64,000 bases of DNA from Zhongshania aquatica (GTDB lineage Bacteria; Pseudomonadota; Gammaproteobacteria; Pseudomonadales; Spongiibacteraceae), in the NCBI RefSeq assembly GCF_027257955.1, contig NZ_JANZNQ010000013.1, forward strand, positions 1 through 64,000, written 5' to 3'. A program made the position numbers and the translations under genes. Positions 1 to 8,374 of the stretch are shown here, in pieces. The notes under the pieces were generated by a model. It saw nothing but the letters and a program-made list of their open reading frames with translations. It was not told where the DNA came from and did no database searches. How positions within the stretch are numbered: the first letter of the stretch is position 1; the number at the start of each line of letters is the position of its first letter.

Positions 1-1
1 A

Positions 2-100
2 CTCAAACAGAAGGTATCGAAGCACATGCGTATGCTGCAACGGAAGCCACATCGTGTCCGCAAATATTTTAAGCACGAGAAAATTCGTTATGCCGCATAA
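2..100 (+). CDS. C-terminal end of an unrecognised protein (cut by window edge)
   Basis: An open frame enters from the left edge and ends at a TAA at 98-100, leaving 32 residues. The tail is very basic (many Lys, Arg and His, with a Pro-His-Arg-Val segment) and reads like a genuine protein end, but the fragment is too short to name a family. It converges with the kinase gene on the other strand, 29 bases away. It could be chance. Confidence 0.35.
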   Translation, partial: LKQKVSKHMRMLQRKPHRVRKYFKHEKIRYAA

Positions 101-129
101 CAGATACCAAAATCCGCCGGGTTAATATG

Positions 130-1920
130 TCAGCCAATAATTTCTGACATATCCACCGATACATCAAGTATCCAACAGTCATCTTCAATCTGAATATTAA
201 GCTGACCCTGCAACCCTGCAACCCGCTGGCGCATAATTGACAAGCCGCGGCCACTGGAATCGCCTTCCGTCACTGAACCATCATTCTTGATGGAAATACT
301 CAAACGGTCTTCCTTCAAGCCAACCGTAATAGCCACGTAAGTCGGCAAGGCATGGCGTAAGGCATTAGATACCGCCTCTCTTACAATACGTTGCAACTGG
401 TGCTGTGACTCAGGCGTAAGCAAGCTAAGCGGATATTCACCGCTTTGCTGCCATCTAAGCTCAACATCAGCGCTTTGACAGCGCTCCTCAAACTCCAATT
501 TCCATGCCGTGAGCATTTGCGAAAGACTGCGGGGGGGAATATCTAGCGCCTCTAGTAAAGCGCGCAAGTCCTTTATTGCCTCACGAACCAGCGGACGCTC
601 GCTGTCGGCACTTCTATGCAACAAGGTGAGCAACCTTGCGCCTAAGTCGTCGTGAATATCGCGACGAATACGATCCCGCTCAGCGAAGCGCCCCTCCTCC
701 CTCGCCTCAACTGCAGATATTGCCACTTTAAACTGTGCCTGTAACAATTCAATAATAGCGATATCACCACGGTTAAATAGACGCCGCCCTTTCTCAGCCA
801 TCGCCATTTCTATGGAGTGATTTTCATCAAACACCTCATTGACCACTAATAGCTGTCCGCCATCTCTAATTTCACTTTGCTCAAGTGCCTTGTTTTGCGG
901 AGAAATACTGAGGGGCGAAAATATGTCTTCCAATAATCGAATCCAAAGTAAACGCAGCTCACCCACTTCGCGAATATCGACAAACATCGGAATACTGCTT
1001 TGTAAAATATTTTGCAAATCACGTGTCGGCACACTGACAAAGCGTGTCCAAAACCACTGCCTCAAGGGGAAATATATCCAGCCTACTGCTGCTAACGCCA
1101 AGGACAAGGCTGCTGTGTTACTTAGAGCAGGAATAGACACCAAGGCGAAGTCAACCAAGATGACGGCGATACCACCGAGCAGCCAGCTCCAAATTTCGAA
1201 CCACCAACGATCAATATCAAAGAGCCGGTAACGCAACAACCCCAAAGCAATACCCGCATACATCAGCAAAAAGACCGCAAACAAAACCGACTGAGGTATA
1301 AGCAAGTCCATACCCAATGCAGCCGGAATAAGCTGGAATCCAGCAAAGAGACCCGTGCCTAAAAATATTGCCAATAAAAACCATAGTAGTGCAGCGCGCT
1401 CAACCGGCTTGTGGCGGGTGTAAAACCACTGGGTAGCAGCAAATACAATCGCCGCTATATAGATAAGCAAGGTATAAATATATGAGTCAGATGCCCCAGA
1501 CCCGATCTGAAAAAACACCGTTATCACACCAACAAAACCCGCAGCAAAACTTATATAAACGGCGGGAAAGCGCCCTAAACGCTGAGGGTAGTACCATAGC
1601 AGGGACGCTAAGGCTGAAGAAAACAAAATTGCGTTCGAGCTATTAATATTAGACAAATAACGAAACAACTTTCCGTCAATTAAAAAACTGCGGGTGCTAT
1701 AAACAGCGGCGGCCACGATAGCAATCGTTAAACAAAGCCCCGTCAAAGCATATAAACTCGTAGCCTTGCTTGGTTGCGCAGCCCACACCACGCCACCAAT
1801 TAAGCAAATCCCTGTCGCCACCAATAACTGAAACCAGAAATCCCAAGACAGATCTACAATATGCCGGTCGCGAATCAACACCGTATTCAATTCACCATCC
1901 GCCCCCATAAACTGTAACAC
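130..1920 (-). CDS. Sensor histidine kinase, main part (separated from its N-terminus by an in-frame TAG)
   Basis: Membrane sensor kinase of the NarL-partner (HisKA_3) type. The 596 residues start near the second membrane helix (about 24-46), continue through several hydrophobic helices to about residue 285, then a linker, the dimerisation/phosphoacceptor segment with the H-box RDIHDDLGARLL (about 430) and a HATPase_c domain with N-box REAVSNALRHA and a Gly-rich GRGLSIMRQRV segment. It would phosphorylate the response regulator encoded divergently at 2338. The GTG at 1920 is only the first possible start after a TAG at 1942-1944; the same frame is open on both sides of that codon and the missing first helix lies just upstream. 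The intact gene would run 130-2223 (697 residues). As it stands this is probably a nonsense-interrupted gene, unless the TAG is misread or suppressed. Confidence 0.8.
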   Translation of the reverse strand: MLQFMGADGELNTVLIRDRHIVDLSWDFWFQLLVATGICLIGGVVWAAQPSKATSLYALTGLCLTIAIVAAAVYSTRSFLIDGKLFRYLSNINSSNAILFSSALASLLWYYPQRLGRFPAVYISFAAGFVGVITVFFQIGSGASDSYIYTLLIYIAAIVFAATQWFYTRHKPVERAALLWFLLAIFLGTGLFAGFQLIPAALGMDLLIPQSVLFAVFLLMYAGIALGLLRYRLFDIDRWWFEIWSWLLGGIAVILVDFALVSIPALSNTAALSLALAAVGWIYFPLRQWFWTRFVSVPTRDLQNILQSSIPMFVDIREVGELRLLWIRLLEDIFSPLSISPQNKALEQSEIRDGGQLLVVNEVFDENHSIEMAMAEKGRRLFNRGDIAIIELLQAQFKVAISAVEAREEGRFAERDRIRRDIHDDLGARLLTLLHRSADSERPLVREAIKDLRALLEALDIPPRSLSQMLTAWKLEFEERCQSADVELRWQQSGEYPLSLLTPESQHQLQRIVREAVSNALRHALPTYVAITVGLKEDRLSISIKNDGSVTEGDSSGRGLSIMRQRVAGLQGQLNIQIEDDCWILDVSVDMSEIIG

Positions 1921-1941
1921 CCCTGATTGCGCCTCTTTACC

Positions 1942-2223
1942 CTAAAGGCTATGCGCGTACATCAAGCGGTTAAAATCCGTAAAGGTTTCGATGATATCTG
2001 GCTCAGGAATCAGCAGTAAGGGTTCGGCCTCAACGTCGCCGGCGCTGCTTATAAAATGGCTGATCGCAATGGCGTCTTGGCCTTGTTCTTGATAAATGAG
2101 GCTATTTTCATCGGCGTAAAAATAACCGTCGGTCTCAGGTAAATTTATACTCAGATAGAATGCAGAGCTTAATAACAGTACAAGCAGGCTTAAAACAAGG
2201 CCGAGGCGAAGCTGTAAATTCAT
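1942..2223 (-). CDS. N-terminal piece of the interrupted sensor kinase
   Basis: Ninety-three residues beginning MNLQLRLG at the ATG 2221-2223. There is one N-terminal transmembrane helix (about residues 6-27) and then an acidic extracytoplasmic stretch ending Tyr-Ala-His-Ser-Leu before TAG. The frame is exactly that of the downstream kinase (the stop at 1942 and the GTG at 1918 are 24 bases apart), and the seven codons between them are sense codons. A first helix, a roughly 100-residue periplasmic segment and a second helix is the expected start of this kinase type, so I read this as the displaced N-terminus rather than an independent small protein. A longer frame reaches 2292 but has no advantage. 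Confidence 0.6.
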   Translation of the reverse strand: MNLQLRLGLVLSLLVLLLSSAFYLSINLPETDGYFYADENSLIYQEQGQDAIAISHFISSAGDVEAEPLLLIPEPDIIETFTDFNRLMYAHSL

Positions 2224-2337
2224 GATTTCTCTTTTTGTTTTTACCGCCTCACCCACGAATAGGGGGTGTATGCAGTAGACATATTCAGGCACTATTATTG
2301 TTTATAATCCCTACAGATAAAAGACGGCGAGGCAGGA

Positions 2338-2985
2338 TTGGCCCCCTATCAAAATATACTAATCGTTGAAGATCTACCGGACGTAGCAGACTGGCTCTAC
2401 CGTGTATGTGCTGACTGTTTTGAAGGGGCCAACATCCGCACTGCAAACTCTATTAGCAGTGCCAAATCCTCAATTAACGACTGGGTGCCGCAGTTAGCCT
2501 TATTGGATATTGGCCTACCAGATGGTTCTGGCATAAGTATTATGGAGGATATTTTTGCTGTTACCCCCAGCTGCCAATGCGTCATTACCACCATCTTCGA
2601 TGACTCAAATCACCTGTTTGACGCGCTCAAAGCCGGCGCAATGGGCTATTTGCTCAAAGACGAAACCGAAGCTGTGTTCAAAGCGCGACTTAAGGGCATA
2701 CTAGAAGGCCAACCACCGCTATCACCCAGTATTGCACGCCGAATGCTGAGCTTTTTTCAGCCACAAAAGACCGCACCCGAAACAGAAATTACACCCCGCG
2801 AAAAAGAAGTGCTCACCCTCATCGCCCACGGCTACAGTGTGCGCGGCACAGCAGAATCACTGTCACTTAGTCACCATACTGTGGCTAGCTACGTGAAGGA
2901 CATTTACCGTAAATTGCAGATAAATTCTCGAGCAGAAGCCACGTTAATGGCGATGGAGCTGGGGTTAATTAATCGAAATGAATAA
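2338..2985 (+). CDS. NarL/LuxR-type response regulator
   Basis: A 215-residue two-component regulator. The receiver domain (about 5-120) has the acidic pair in ILIVEDLPD, the phosphoacceptor Asp in LLDIGLPDGSG, Thr in VITTIFDD and the conserved Lys in YLLKD. A LuxR-type helix-turn-helix (about 148-205) begins at TPREKEVLTLIAHG. It binds DNA when phosphorylated, most likely by the kinase encoded divergently at 130-2223. The start is a TTG at 2338 (no ATG or GTG fits the family start), with AGG a few bases upstream. If the kinase is truly broken, this regulator may be an orphan or be driven by another donor. Confidence 0.9.
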   Translation: MAPYQNILIVEDLPDVADWLYRVCADCFEGANIRTANSISSAKSSINDWVPQLALLDIGLPDGSGISIMEDIFAVTPSCQCVITTIFDDSNHLFDALKAGAMGYLLKDETEAVFKARLKGILEGQPPLSPSIARRMLSFFQPQKTAPETEITPREKEVLTLIAHGYSVRGTAESLSLSHHTVASYVKDIYRKLQINSRAEATLMAMELGLINRNE

Positions 2986-3005
2986 GGTCTGACGACTAAA
3001 ATGCC

Positions 3006-3438
3006 CTAACTGCACCCCGTAACATAGACCTTACAGGAACTTGACTCTTTCTTTCCAGATCCACCATTTCTTCGACTTACACACATGACCATATCAACTA
3101 CTTGTGGTATAGATTCAAAAAAAGGCGTTAGATCGATTTTAGCCCCGCCTTCACAAGAAATCATATTATTCGTTTCAAACTTACAAAAATTGAATTGGCC
3201 CTCACTATTCACCAGTACCAAAGTGCTTAGCAAAAAACTCTGTAGATTCATTTCCACATCTGACAATTGTCTCCTCTGCATGGACAAGCGACAGCTCAAG
3301 CCCCGCCACCCAACTCCCGTCATTTTCATAAAGGGAGATTTACTTAGGAACCGCCGGCAAAGATAAACTGGATGTACCGCTAACACAGGCGATCAGTAAC
3401 GCGACCGAATACATTATTAAAACATATTGAGCAATCAT
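3006..3438 (-). pseudogene. Decayed small lipoprotein/exported protein gene
   Basis: From an ATG at 3436-3438 with an AAGGGA Shine-Dalgarno, 32 codons encode a lipoprotein-like leader with a lipobox-like LIAC, then TAA (3340-3342). The same frame continues coding-like to a TAG-TGA pair near 3202-3207. From about there a different frame carries a plausible Cys-rich C-terminus to 3006. The simplest reading is one small exported protein broken by a nonsense codon and a frameshift. A 126-codon frame in the second phase (3006-3386) might be called as an intact gene, but its N-terminal half looks like an out-of-phase reading. I do not recognise the family. Confidence 0.4.
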
Positions 3439-3669
3439 AACTATATCCCTTTGGCATGAAGCTCGCCGTAGTAGTCAACATTCATTTTTGACCGCGTTAT
3501 TCACCTACCCAAACTCTTTTTATAAACTTTCAGAAAGCCAAATAAAATTCATCGTACTATTTCGTCATCCATTACCAAGCACACCACTCAGGCCGACAAT
3601 TATGATGGAGCAAAACCCTCCATATTCACGATAAGGACTTTCTTAATGAAAGCTCTTATCACCCAGCCT

Positions 3670-5322
3670 CTACAACAACAAACGCCGTATATCCGCCAAC
3701 AACTCACCCATATAGGTAAAGAACTGCCCGGCATCGACGCCATTTATGGCGCGATGATCGTAAGATAGGGACACCGGCAACATCTTGCGCGGAACAAATT
3801 CACTGCCACTCCACTGCGGCTTAACGGCAAGTTTCGACACACCCATAATCGCCACTTCAGGCGCATTTATAATCGGCGTAAATCCAGTACCACCAATGCT
3901 TCCAAGACTGGAAATAGTAAAACATCCGCCCTGCATATCCGCAGGCTTAAGTTTGCGATCCTTCGCTTTTTGCGCCAACTCAGCGGATTCCGCTGCTAAA
4001 TCCCATAAAGACTTTTTATCCACGTCGCGAATGACTGGCACAACCAGCCCCGCTGGTGTGTCTACGGCAATACCGATATTGACGTATTTTTTGAACACCA
4101 TGCTTTCGCCATCAGCGCTGAGCGAGGCATTAAACTTAGGATAAGTTCGCAGCGCCAACGCAGCTGCCTTTAACAAAAATGGCAGTGGGGTGAGCTTAAC
4201 GCCGCGCTGCTCACTTTCTTTTTTCACGCTGGCCCGAAAATCTTCCAAATCGCTGATATCAATATCATCAAATTGAGTGACGTGTGGCAGATTCAACCAG
4301 CTGCGGTGCATATTAGCCGCCGTTAGCTTGTGCAATTTACTCAATGGCTGAACATCAATCTCACCAAACTGGCTAAAGTCGATGTCAGGAATGGTCGGAA
4401 TACCCGATGCCGTTGCCTCCGCAGATTTGGTTTTGTCGTTGGCAAGAGCTTTCACAAACAGCTGCAGATCTTCTTTAAGAATTCGCCCGCGCGGGCCAGT
4501 TCCCGCCACCTGTTCTAGCTCTAAACCAAACTCTCGTGCTAACTTCCTCACCGCGGGGCCAGCATACACATCGGCATGACTAACCACCGTGGGTTCCGCA
4601 GGTTCTGACGACGCCGCTTCAGAAACTGATGATAATTCTTCAGCCGTTTCCTCTGATTTTTCTGACGCAGTCTCTTGGGGTTTTGCCGGTTCGTCGGGCT
4701 TAGATGGCTCGGCAGAAGACTGATACTCAATTTCCACTATTGCAGTGCCCTGCTTGGCACTATCGCCAGCTTTAATAAGCAGAGACACTATTTTGCCCGC
4801 GTGGGGAGACGGGATTTCCATTGAAGCCTTGTCTGACTCCAGTACTATCAGCGAATCGCCTTCGCCAACCTCGTCACCCTCGGCTACGCAGACTTCGATT
4901 ACCTCAATGCCGTCGTCACTGCTAATATCGGGCACTTTGACCACTTCACGCGTCAAGCCACCCACTGCAGGCTTCTCCGTGTTAGCAGGGGCCGCGGCGG
5001 GAGCATCCTTCTTAGCAGGTTCTGCTGGCGCCTCAGGCTTTGCATCGGCGTCCGGAGGTGTCTCAGCATCGTCTGACGCCGTTTCACCCTCTACTTCCAG
5101 CTCCAAAATAACGTCGCCTTCACTAACCGTACTGCCTTCTTTAAGGCTAATGCTTACGACCTTACCCGCTTTCGGTGAAGGAATTTCCATCGACGCTTTA
5201 TCCGACTCCAATACAATCAACGAGTCTTCTTTCGCGACTACATCGCCGACTTTTACACATACCTCGATGACGTCGACATCTCCGCCACCCACATCAGGAA
5301 TTTTTACCGTATCTTTTGCCAC
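3670..5322 (-). CDS. aceF: Pyruvate dehydrogenase E2, dihydrolipoamide acetyltransferase
   Basis: E2 core of the pyruvate dehydrogenase complex, transferring acetyl groups from E1 to CoA. In order: two lipoyl domains (about 3-75 and 125-200), each with the lipoyl-lysine motif ESDKASMEIPSP; Ala/Pro/Glu-rich linkers; an E1/E3-binding domain (about 260-295, with VRKLAREFGLEL); and the catalytic domain to residue 550. The active-site segment near the C-terminus is DHRAINGVDAG: the usual HxxxDG is HxxxNG. As I recall, Azotobacter/Pseudomonas-type E2p also has Asn here, so I do not read it as inactivating. It lies 21 bases downstream of aceE on the same strand, one operon. No gene for E3 lies in the window. 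Confidence 0.97.
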   Translation of the reverse strand: MAKDTVKIPDVGGGDVDVIEVCVKVGDVVAKEDSLIVLESDKASMEIPSPKAGKVVSISLKEGSTVSEGDVILELEVEGETASDDAETPPDADAKPEAPAEPAKKDAPAAAPANTEKPAVGGLTREVVKVPDISSDDGIEVIEVCVAEGDEVGEGDSLIVLESDKASMEIPSPHAGKIVSLLIKAGDSAKQGTAIVEIEYQSSAEPSKPDEPAKPQETASEKSEETAEELSSVSEAASSEPAEPTVVSHADVYAGPAVRKLAREFGLELEQVAGTGPRGRILKEDLQLFVKALANDKTKSAEATASGIPTIPDIDFSQFGEIDVQPLSKLHKLTAANMHRSWLNLPHVTQFDDIDISDLEDFRASVKKESEQRGVKLTPLPFLLKAAALALRTYPKFNASLSADGESMVFKKYVNIGIAVDTPAGLVVPVIRDVDKKSLWDLAAESAELAQKAKDRKLKPADMQGGCFTISSLGSIGGTGFTPIINAPEVAIMGVSKLAVKPQWSGSEFVPRKMLPVSLSYDHRAINGVDAGQFFTYMGELLADIRRLLL

Positions 5323-5343
5323 AAAAAAAATCCTTATAAACGA

Positions 5344-8007
5344 TTAGCGATAAAGCGGATTGGTTTTATCCACATCTAAACCGAAAGCTTTAATCGCTTT
5401 CGACACTTCGCTTAAGGCAAGCTGACCATCGTCGGCTAAGGCCTTTAATGCTGCAACCACAATGTACTGACGATCTACTTCAAAGTGAGCGCGCAGTTTT
5501 GCGCGGGTATCAGAGCGGCCATAGCCGTCGGTGCCCAAGACCACATAACGCGCTTCAATATAAGGCCGCAGCTGCTCACCATAGGACTTAATATAGTCCG
5601 TGGCGCAGATTACTGGCCCTTGCTTACCACGCAGCTGTTCCGTCACGTAGGGCACCCGCGCGTCTCTTTCTGGGTGCATCATATTCCAGCGCTCGCAATC
5701 TAAGCCATCGCGACGAAGTAAGTTAATACTGGTCGCGCTCCAAATATCTGCATCGACTTTATAGTCGGACTTTAGAATTAGAGCGGCGGCTTCCACTTCC
5801 CGCAAAATAGTACCCGAGCCCATCAACTGTACTTTTAGTTTTGGCTTTTTCACTGCAGATGGAGCGAGGCAATACAGCCCCTTAATAATCCCCTCTGCAC
5901 ACCCCTCAGGCATGTCTGGATGGGCGTAGTTTTCGTTCATGACGGTGACGTAGTAGTAGACGTTTTCCTTGTCTTGATACATACGACGCATACCGTCTTG
6001 AATAATCACTGCAAGCTCATGGGAGTAGGTTGGGTCATAAGACACGCAGTTCGGAATCATATTCGCCATCAAATGACTGTGGCCATCCTGATGCTGCAAG
6101 CCCTCGCCATTTAAGGTGGTTCTACCCGCTGTTGCGCCGATCAAAAAGCCCCGCGCTTGCGAATCACCCGCCGCCCATGCCAAGTCCATAATCCTCTGAA
6201 AACCGAACATAGAATAAAAAATATAAAACGGAATCATTGGGTAGTGATGATTAGAGTAGGACGTCGCCGCCGCCAGCCAAGCAGAAAATGCACCGGCCTC
6301 GGTAATACCCTCTTCCAAAATTTGGCCCTGCTTGTCCTCTTTGTAATACATGATCTGATCGGAATCATGCGGGGTATATCGCTGCCCCTGAGACGAGTAA
6401 ATACCAAGCTGACGGAACATGCCTTCCATACCGAAAGTACGGGCTTCATCGGGCACGATAGGCACGATGCGGGAACCCACCTCCTTGTCTTTGACCAAAC
6501 TCGACAAAATTCGCACAAAGGCCATAGTAGAGGAGATTTCACGCTTTCCCGTAGCCTTAAGTTGGGCGCTAAAGGTATCGAGACTTGGTGTTTTCACCGC
6601 CTCAAACTCGTGCTGACGAGCGGGTAAAAACCCGCCCAACTTTTCACGACGTTTGCGCATATAGACCATTTCAGGACTATCTTCTGCCGGACGATAATAG
6701 GGGACAGATTTCAAATCGTCGTCGCTAATGGGCACGCCAAAGCGATCTCGGAATTTTTTCAACTCGTCTAAATCTAGCTTTTTAACCGAGTGGGCTTCGT
6801 TCTGCGCTTCGCCACCCTCGCCCAAGCCATAACCTTTTACCGTCATCGCCAATACAACAGTAGGACGACCTTTCGATTCCACAGCCTGCGCATAAGCAGC
6901 ATAGACTTTATAGGGATCGTGACCGCCACGATTGAGATACATAATATCTTCGTCAGACAGGTCTTTGACCAATTCCAAGAGTTCTGGATATTTACCAAAG
7001 AAGTGCTTACGGGTGTAGGCACCACCATTGGCTTTATAATTTTGCAGCTCGCCATCAACCACTTCATTCATGCGGCGGCGCAGGAGTCCGGTTTTATCTT
7101 TTTCTAATAGCTTATCCCAGTGCCGCCCCCAAATAACTTTAACGACATTCCAACCGGCGCCGCGGAAAACCCCTTCCAGTTCTTGAATAATTTTGCCGTT
7201 ACCCCGCACCGGCCCATCAAGCCGCTGCAAATTACAGTTAACAACAAAAATAAGGTTATCCAAGCTTTCACGGCCTGCAAGTGCGATAGAACCTAAAGAC
7301 TCAGGCTCATCACTCTCACCATCACCCATAAAGCACCATACTTTACGATCACCGTGATCAACCAATCCACGGCTCTGCTGATACTTCATCACGTGTGCTT
7401 GGTATATCGCCTGAATGGGACCAAGTCCCATACTCACGGTGGGAAACTGCCAGTAATCTGGCATTAACCAAGGATGGGGATAAGACGACAGTCCATTGCC
7501 ATCGACCTCACGACGGAAGCTATCTAACTGACTCTCATCGATGCGCCCTTCAAGGTAAGAACGCGCGTACATACCCGGTGAGCTATGACCTTGATAGTAA
7601 ATTAGATCGGCTTTTTCACCGCCGCGGAAAAAATAGTTAAAGCCGACGTCATACAAGGTTGCCGACGAGGAAAAGCTCGAGATATGTCCGCCCAAACCCT
7701 CATTATTGTCGTTGGCGCGCATCACCATCGCCAAGGCATTCCAGCGAATCATTGAGCGAATTTTACGCTCCATAAATAAGTCACCCGGCATGCGGCGCTC
7801 ATTATTCGGTTCAATGGTATTACGAAAAGAAGTGGTAATTGCCGCAGGAAGTTCGGTACCAGCACGTGTTGCGTGCTTGGCCAGTCTTTTCATGAGAAAC
7901 GCAGTGCGCGCGCGACCGCCATTTTTTAGGACGCCATCGAGGGCTTCAAGCCATTCTTGGGTTTCTTGGGGATCTAGATCTTCGCGCAAGTCATCGTCTT
8001 GATACAT
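5344..8007 (-). CDS. aceE: Pyruvate dehydrogenase E1, homodimeric type
   Basis: Thiamine-diphosphate-dependent E1 that decarboxylates pyruvate and acetylates the lipoyl groups of E2. From the ATG at 8005-8007 the protein has 887 residues, the same length as E. coli AceE; an upstream in-frame ATG (8076) would add 23 residues with no family support, whereas AAAGGA sits 7 bases before the 8007 start. Recognisable stretches include GDGESDEPES and NCNLQRLDGPVRGN of the cofactor-binding domain. It is first gene of aceE-aceF, preceded by a leader with two inverted repeats. Expected cytosolic, in the multienzyme complex. Confidence 0.97.
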   Translation of the reverse strand: MYQDDDLREDLDPQETQEWLEALDGVLKNGGRARTAFLMKRLAKHATRAGTELPAAITTSFRNTIEPNNERRMPGDLFMERKIRSMIRWNALAMVMRANDNNEGLGGHISSFSSSATLYDVGFNYFFRGGEKADLIYYQGHSSPGMYARSYLEGRIDESQLDSFRREVDGNGLSSYPHPWLMPDYWQFPTVSMGLGPIQAIYQAHVMKYQQSRGLVDHGDRKVWCFMGDGESDEPESLGSIALAGRESLDNLIFVVNCNLQRLDGPVRGNGKIIQELEGVFRGAGWNVVKVIWGRHWDKLLEKDKTGLLRRRMNEVVDGELQNYKANGGAYTRKHFFGKYPELLELVKDLSDEDIMYLNRGGHDPYKVYAAYAQAVESKGRPTVVLAMTVKGYGLGEGGEAQNEAHSVKKLDLDELKKFRDRFGVPISDDDLKSVPYYRPAEDSPEMVYMRKRREKLGGFLPARQHEFEAVKTPSLDTFSAQLKATGKREISSTMAFVRILSSLVKDKEVGSRIVPIVPDEARTFGMEGMFRQLGIYSSQGQRYTPHDSDQIMYYKEDKQGQILEEGITEAGAFSAWLAAATSYSNHHYPMIPFYIFYSMFGFQRIMDLAWAAGDSQARGFLIGATAGRTTLNGEGLQHQDGHSHLMANMIPNCVSYDPTYSHELAVIIQDGMRRMYQDKENVYYYVTVMNENYAHPDMPEGCAEGIIKGLYCLAPSAVKKPKLKVQLMGSGTILREVEAAALILKSDYKVDADIWSATSINLLRRDGLDCERWNMMHPERDARVPYVTEQLRGKQGPVICATDYIKSYGEQLRPYIEARYVVLGTDGYGRSDTRAKLRAHFEVDRQYIVVAALKALADDGQLALSEVSKAIKAFGLDVDKTNPLYR

Positions 8008-8334
8008 ACACAGTCCTTTAACCAATACAGTGGGCTGTCCAGACCAGCAAGCATTGAGCTTGGATGTGTTCCGCATACAACTGACTCACCGGAGAGCGAT
8101 CAGCTCCGGGTGCTTGGAATCAGCCTGTGAGTGACGGTTATCACCTGGCCTAGTGGGCTAAACGTGGGCCTTTTGAGCCTACGAGCACCCGAATACAGGG
8201 TTATTACCTTTGCACAAAGTATGGTTTACAGACTTTGTGCGATGGAAATTCTCACAGCTTTCTTGCCATAAATCAACTAAATGTAACTATTTTTTATATG
8301 AATAGATTATTGCAGCACTATCATAGACTGCATT
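8008..8334 (-). promoter_or_regulatory. aceE upstream/leader region with two inverted repeats
   Basis: No gene is visible in this 327-base stretch. It holds a perfect dyad with arms GCACAAAGT and ACTTTGTGC (8212-8220 and 8232-8240, 11-base spacer) and a GC-rich hairpin (about 8087-8112, arms CACCGGAG and CTCCGGGTG, one bulge) ending about 80 bases before the aceE start. The first could be an operator, the second an mRNA leader structure. Neither resembles the PdhR box of E. coli. A clear -35/-10 pair was not assigned. Confidence 0.45.
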
Positions 8335-8362
8335 AAAAACAGTGGCTTATGAGCAGCCACTG
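8335..8362 (-). terminator. Rho-independent terminator of the M16 protease gene
   Basis: A perfect 8-bp stem (arms 8340-8347 and 8355-8362, CAGTGGCT/AGCCACTG, 7-base loop). Read leftward it is followed by TTTTT. It lies 12 bases past the M16 stop codon, between that gene and the aceE leader, so it insulates aceEF. Confidence 0.8.
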
Positions 8363-8374
8363 CATAAGCCCTTT

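Noticed and set aside
839-1231. Long plus-strand frame opposite the sensor kinase
   Set aside because: It is a shadow of the kinase gene, with no ribosome site or family resemblance.
4000-4100. Asn in place of Asp in the AceF HxxxDG motif
   Set aside because: The motif (in fact near 3730-3760) has Asn in Azotobacter/Pseudomonas-type E2p as I recall, so it is not evidence of inactivation.
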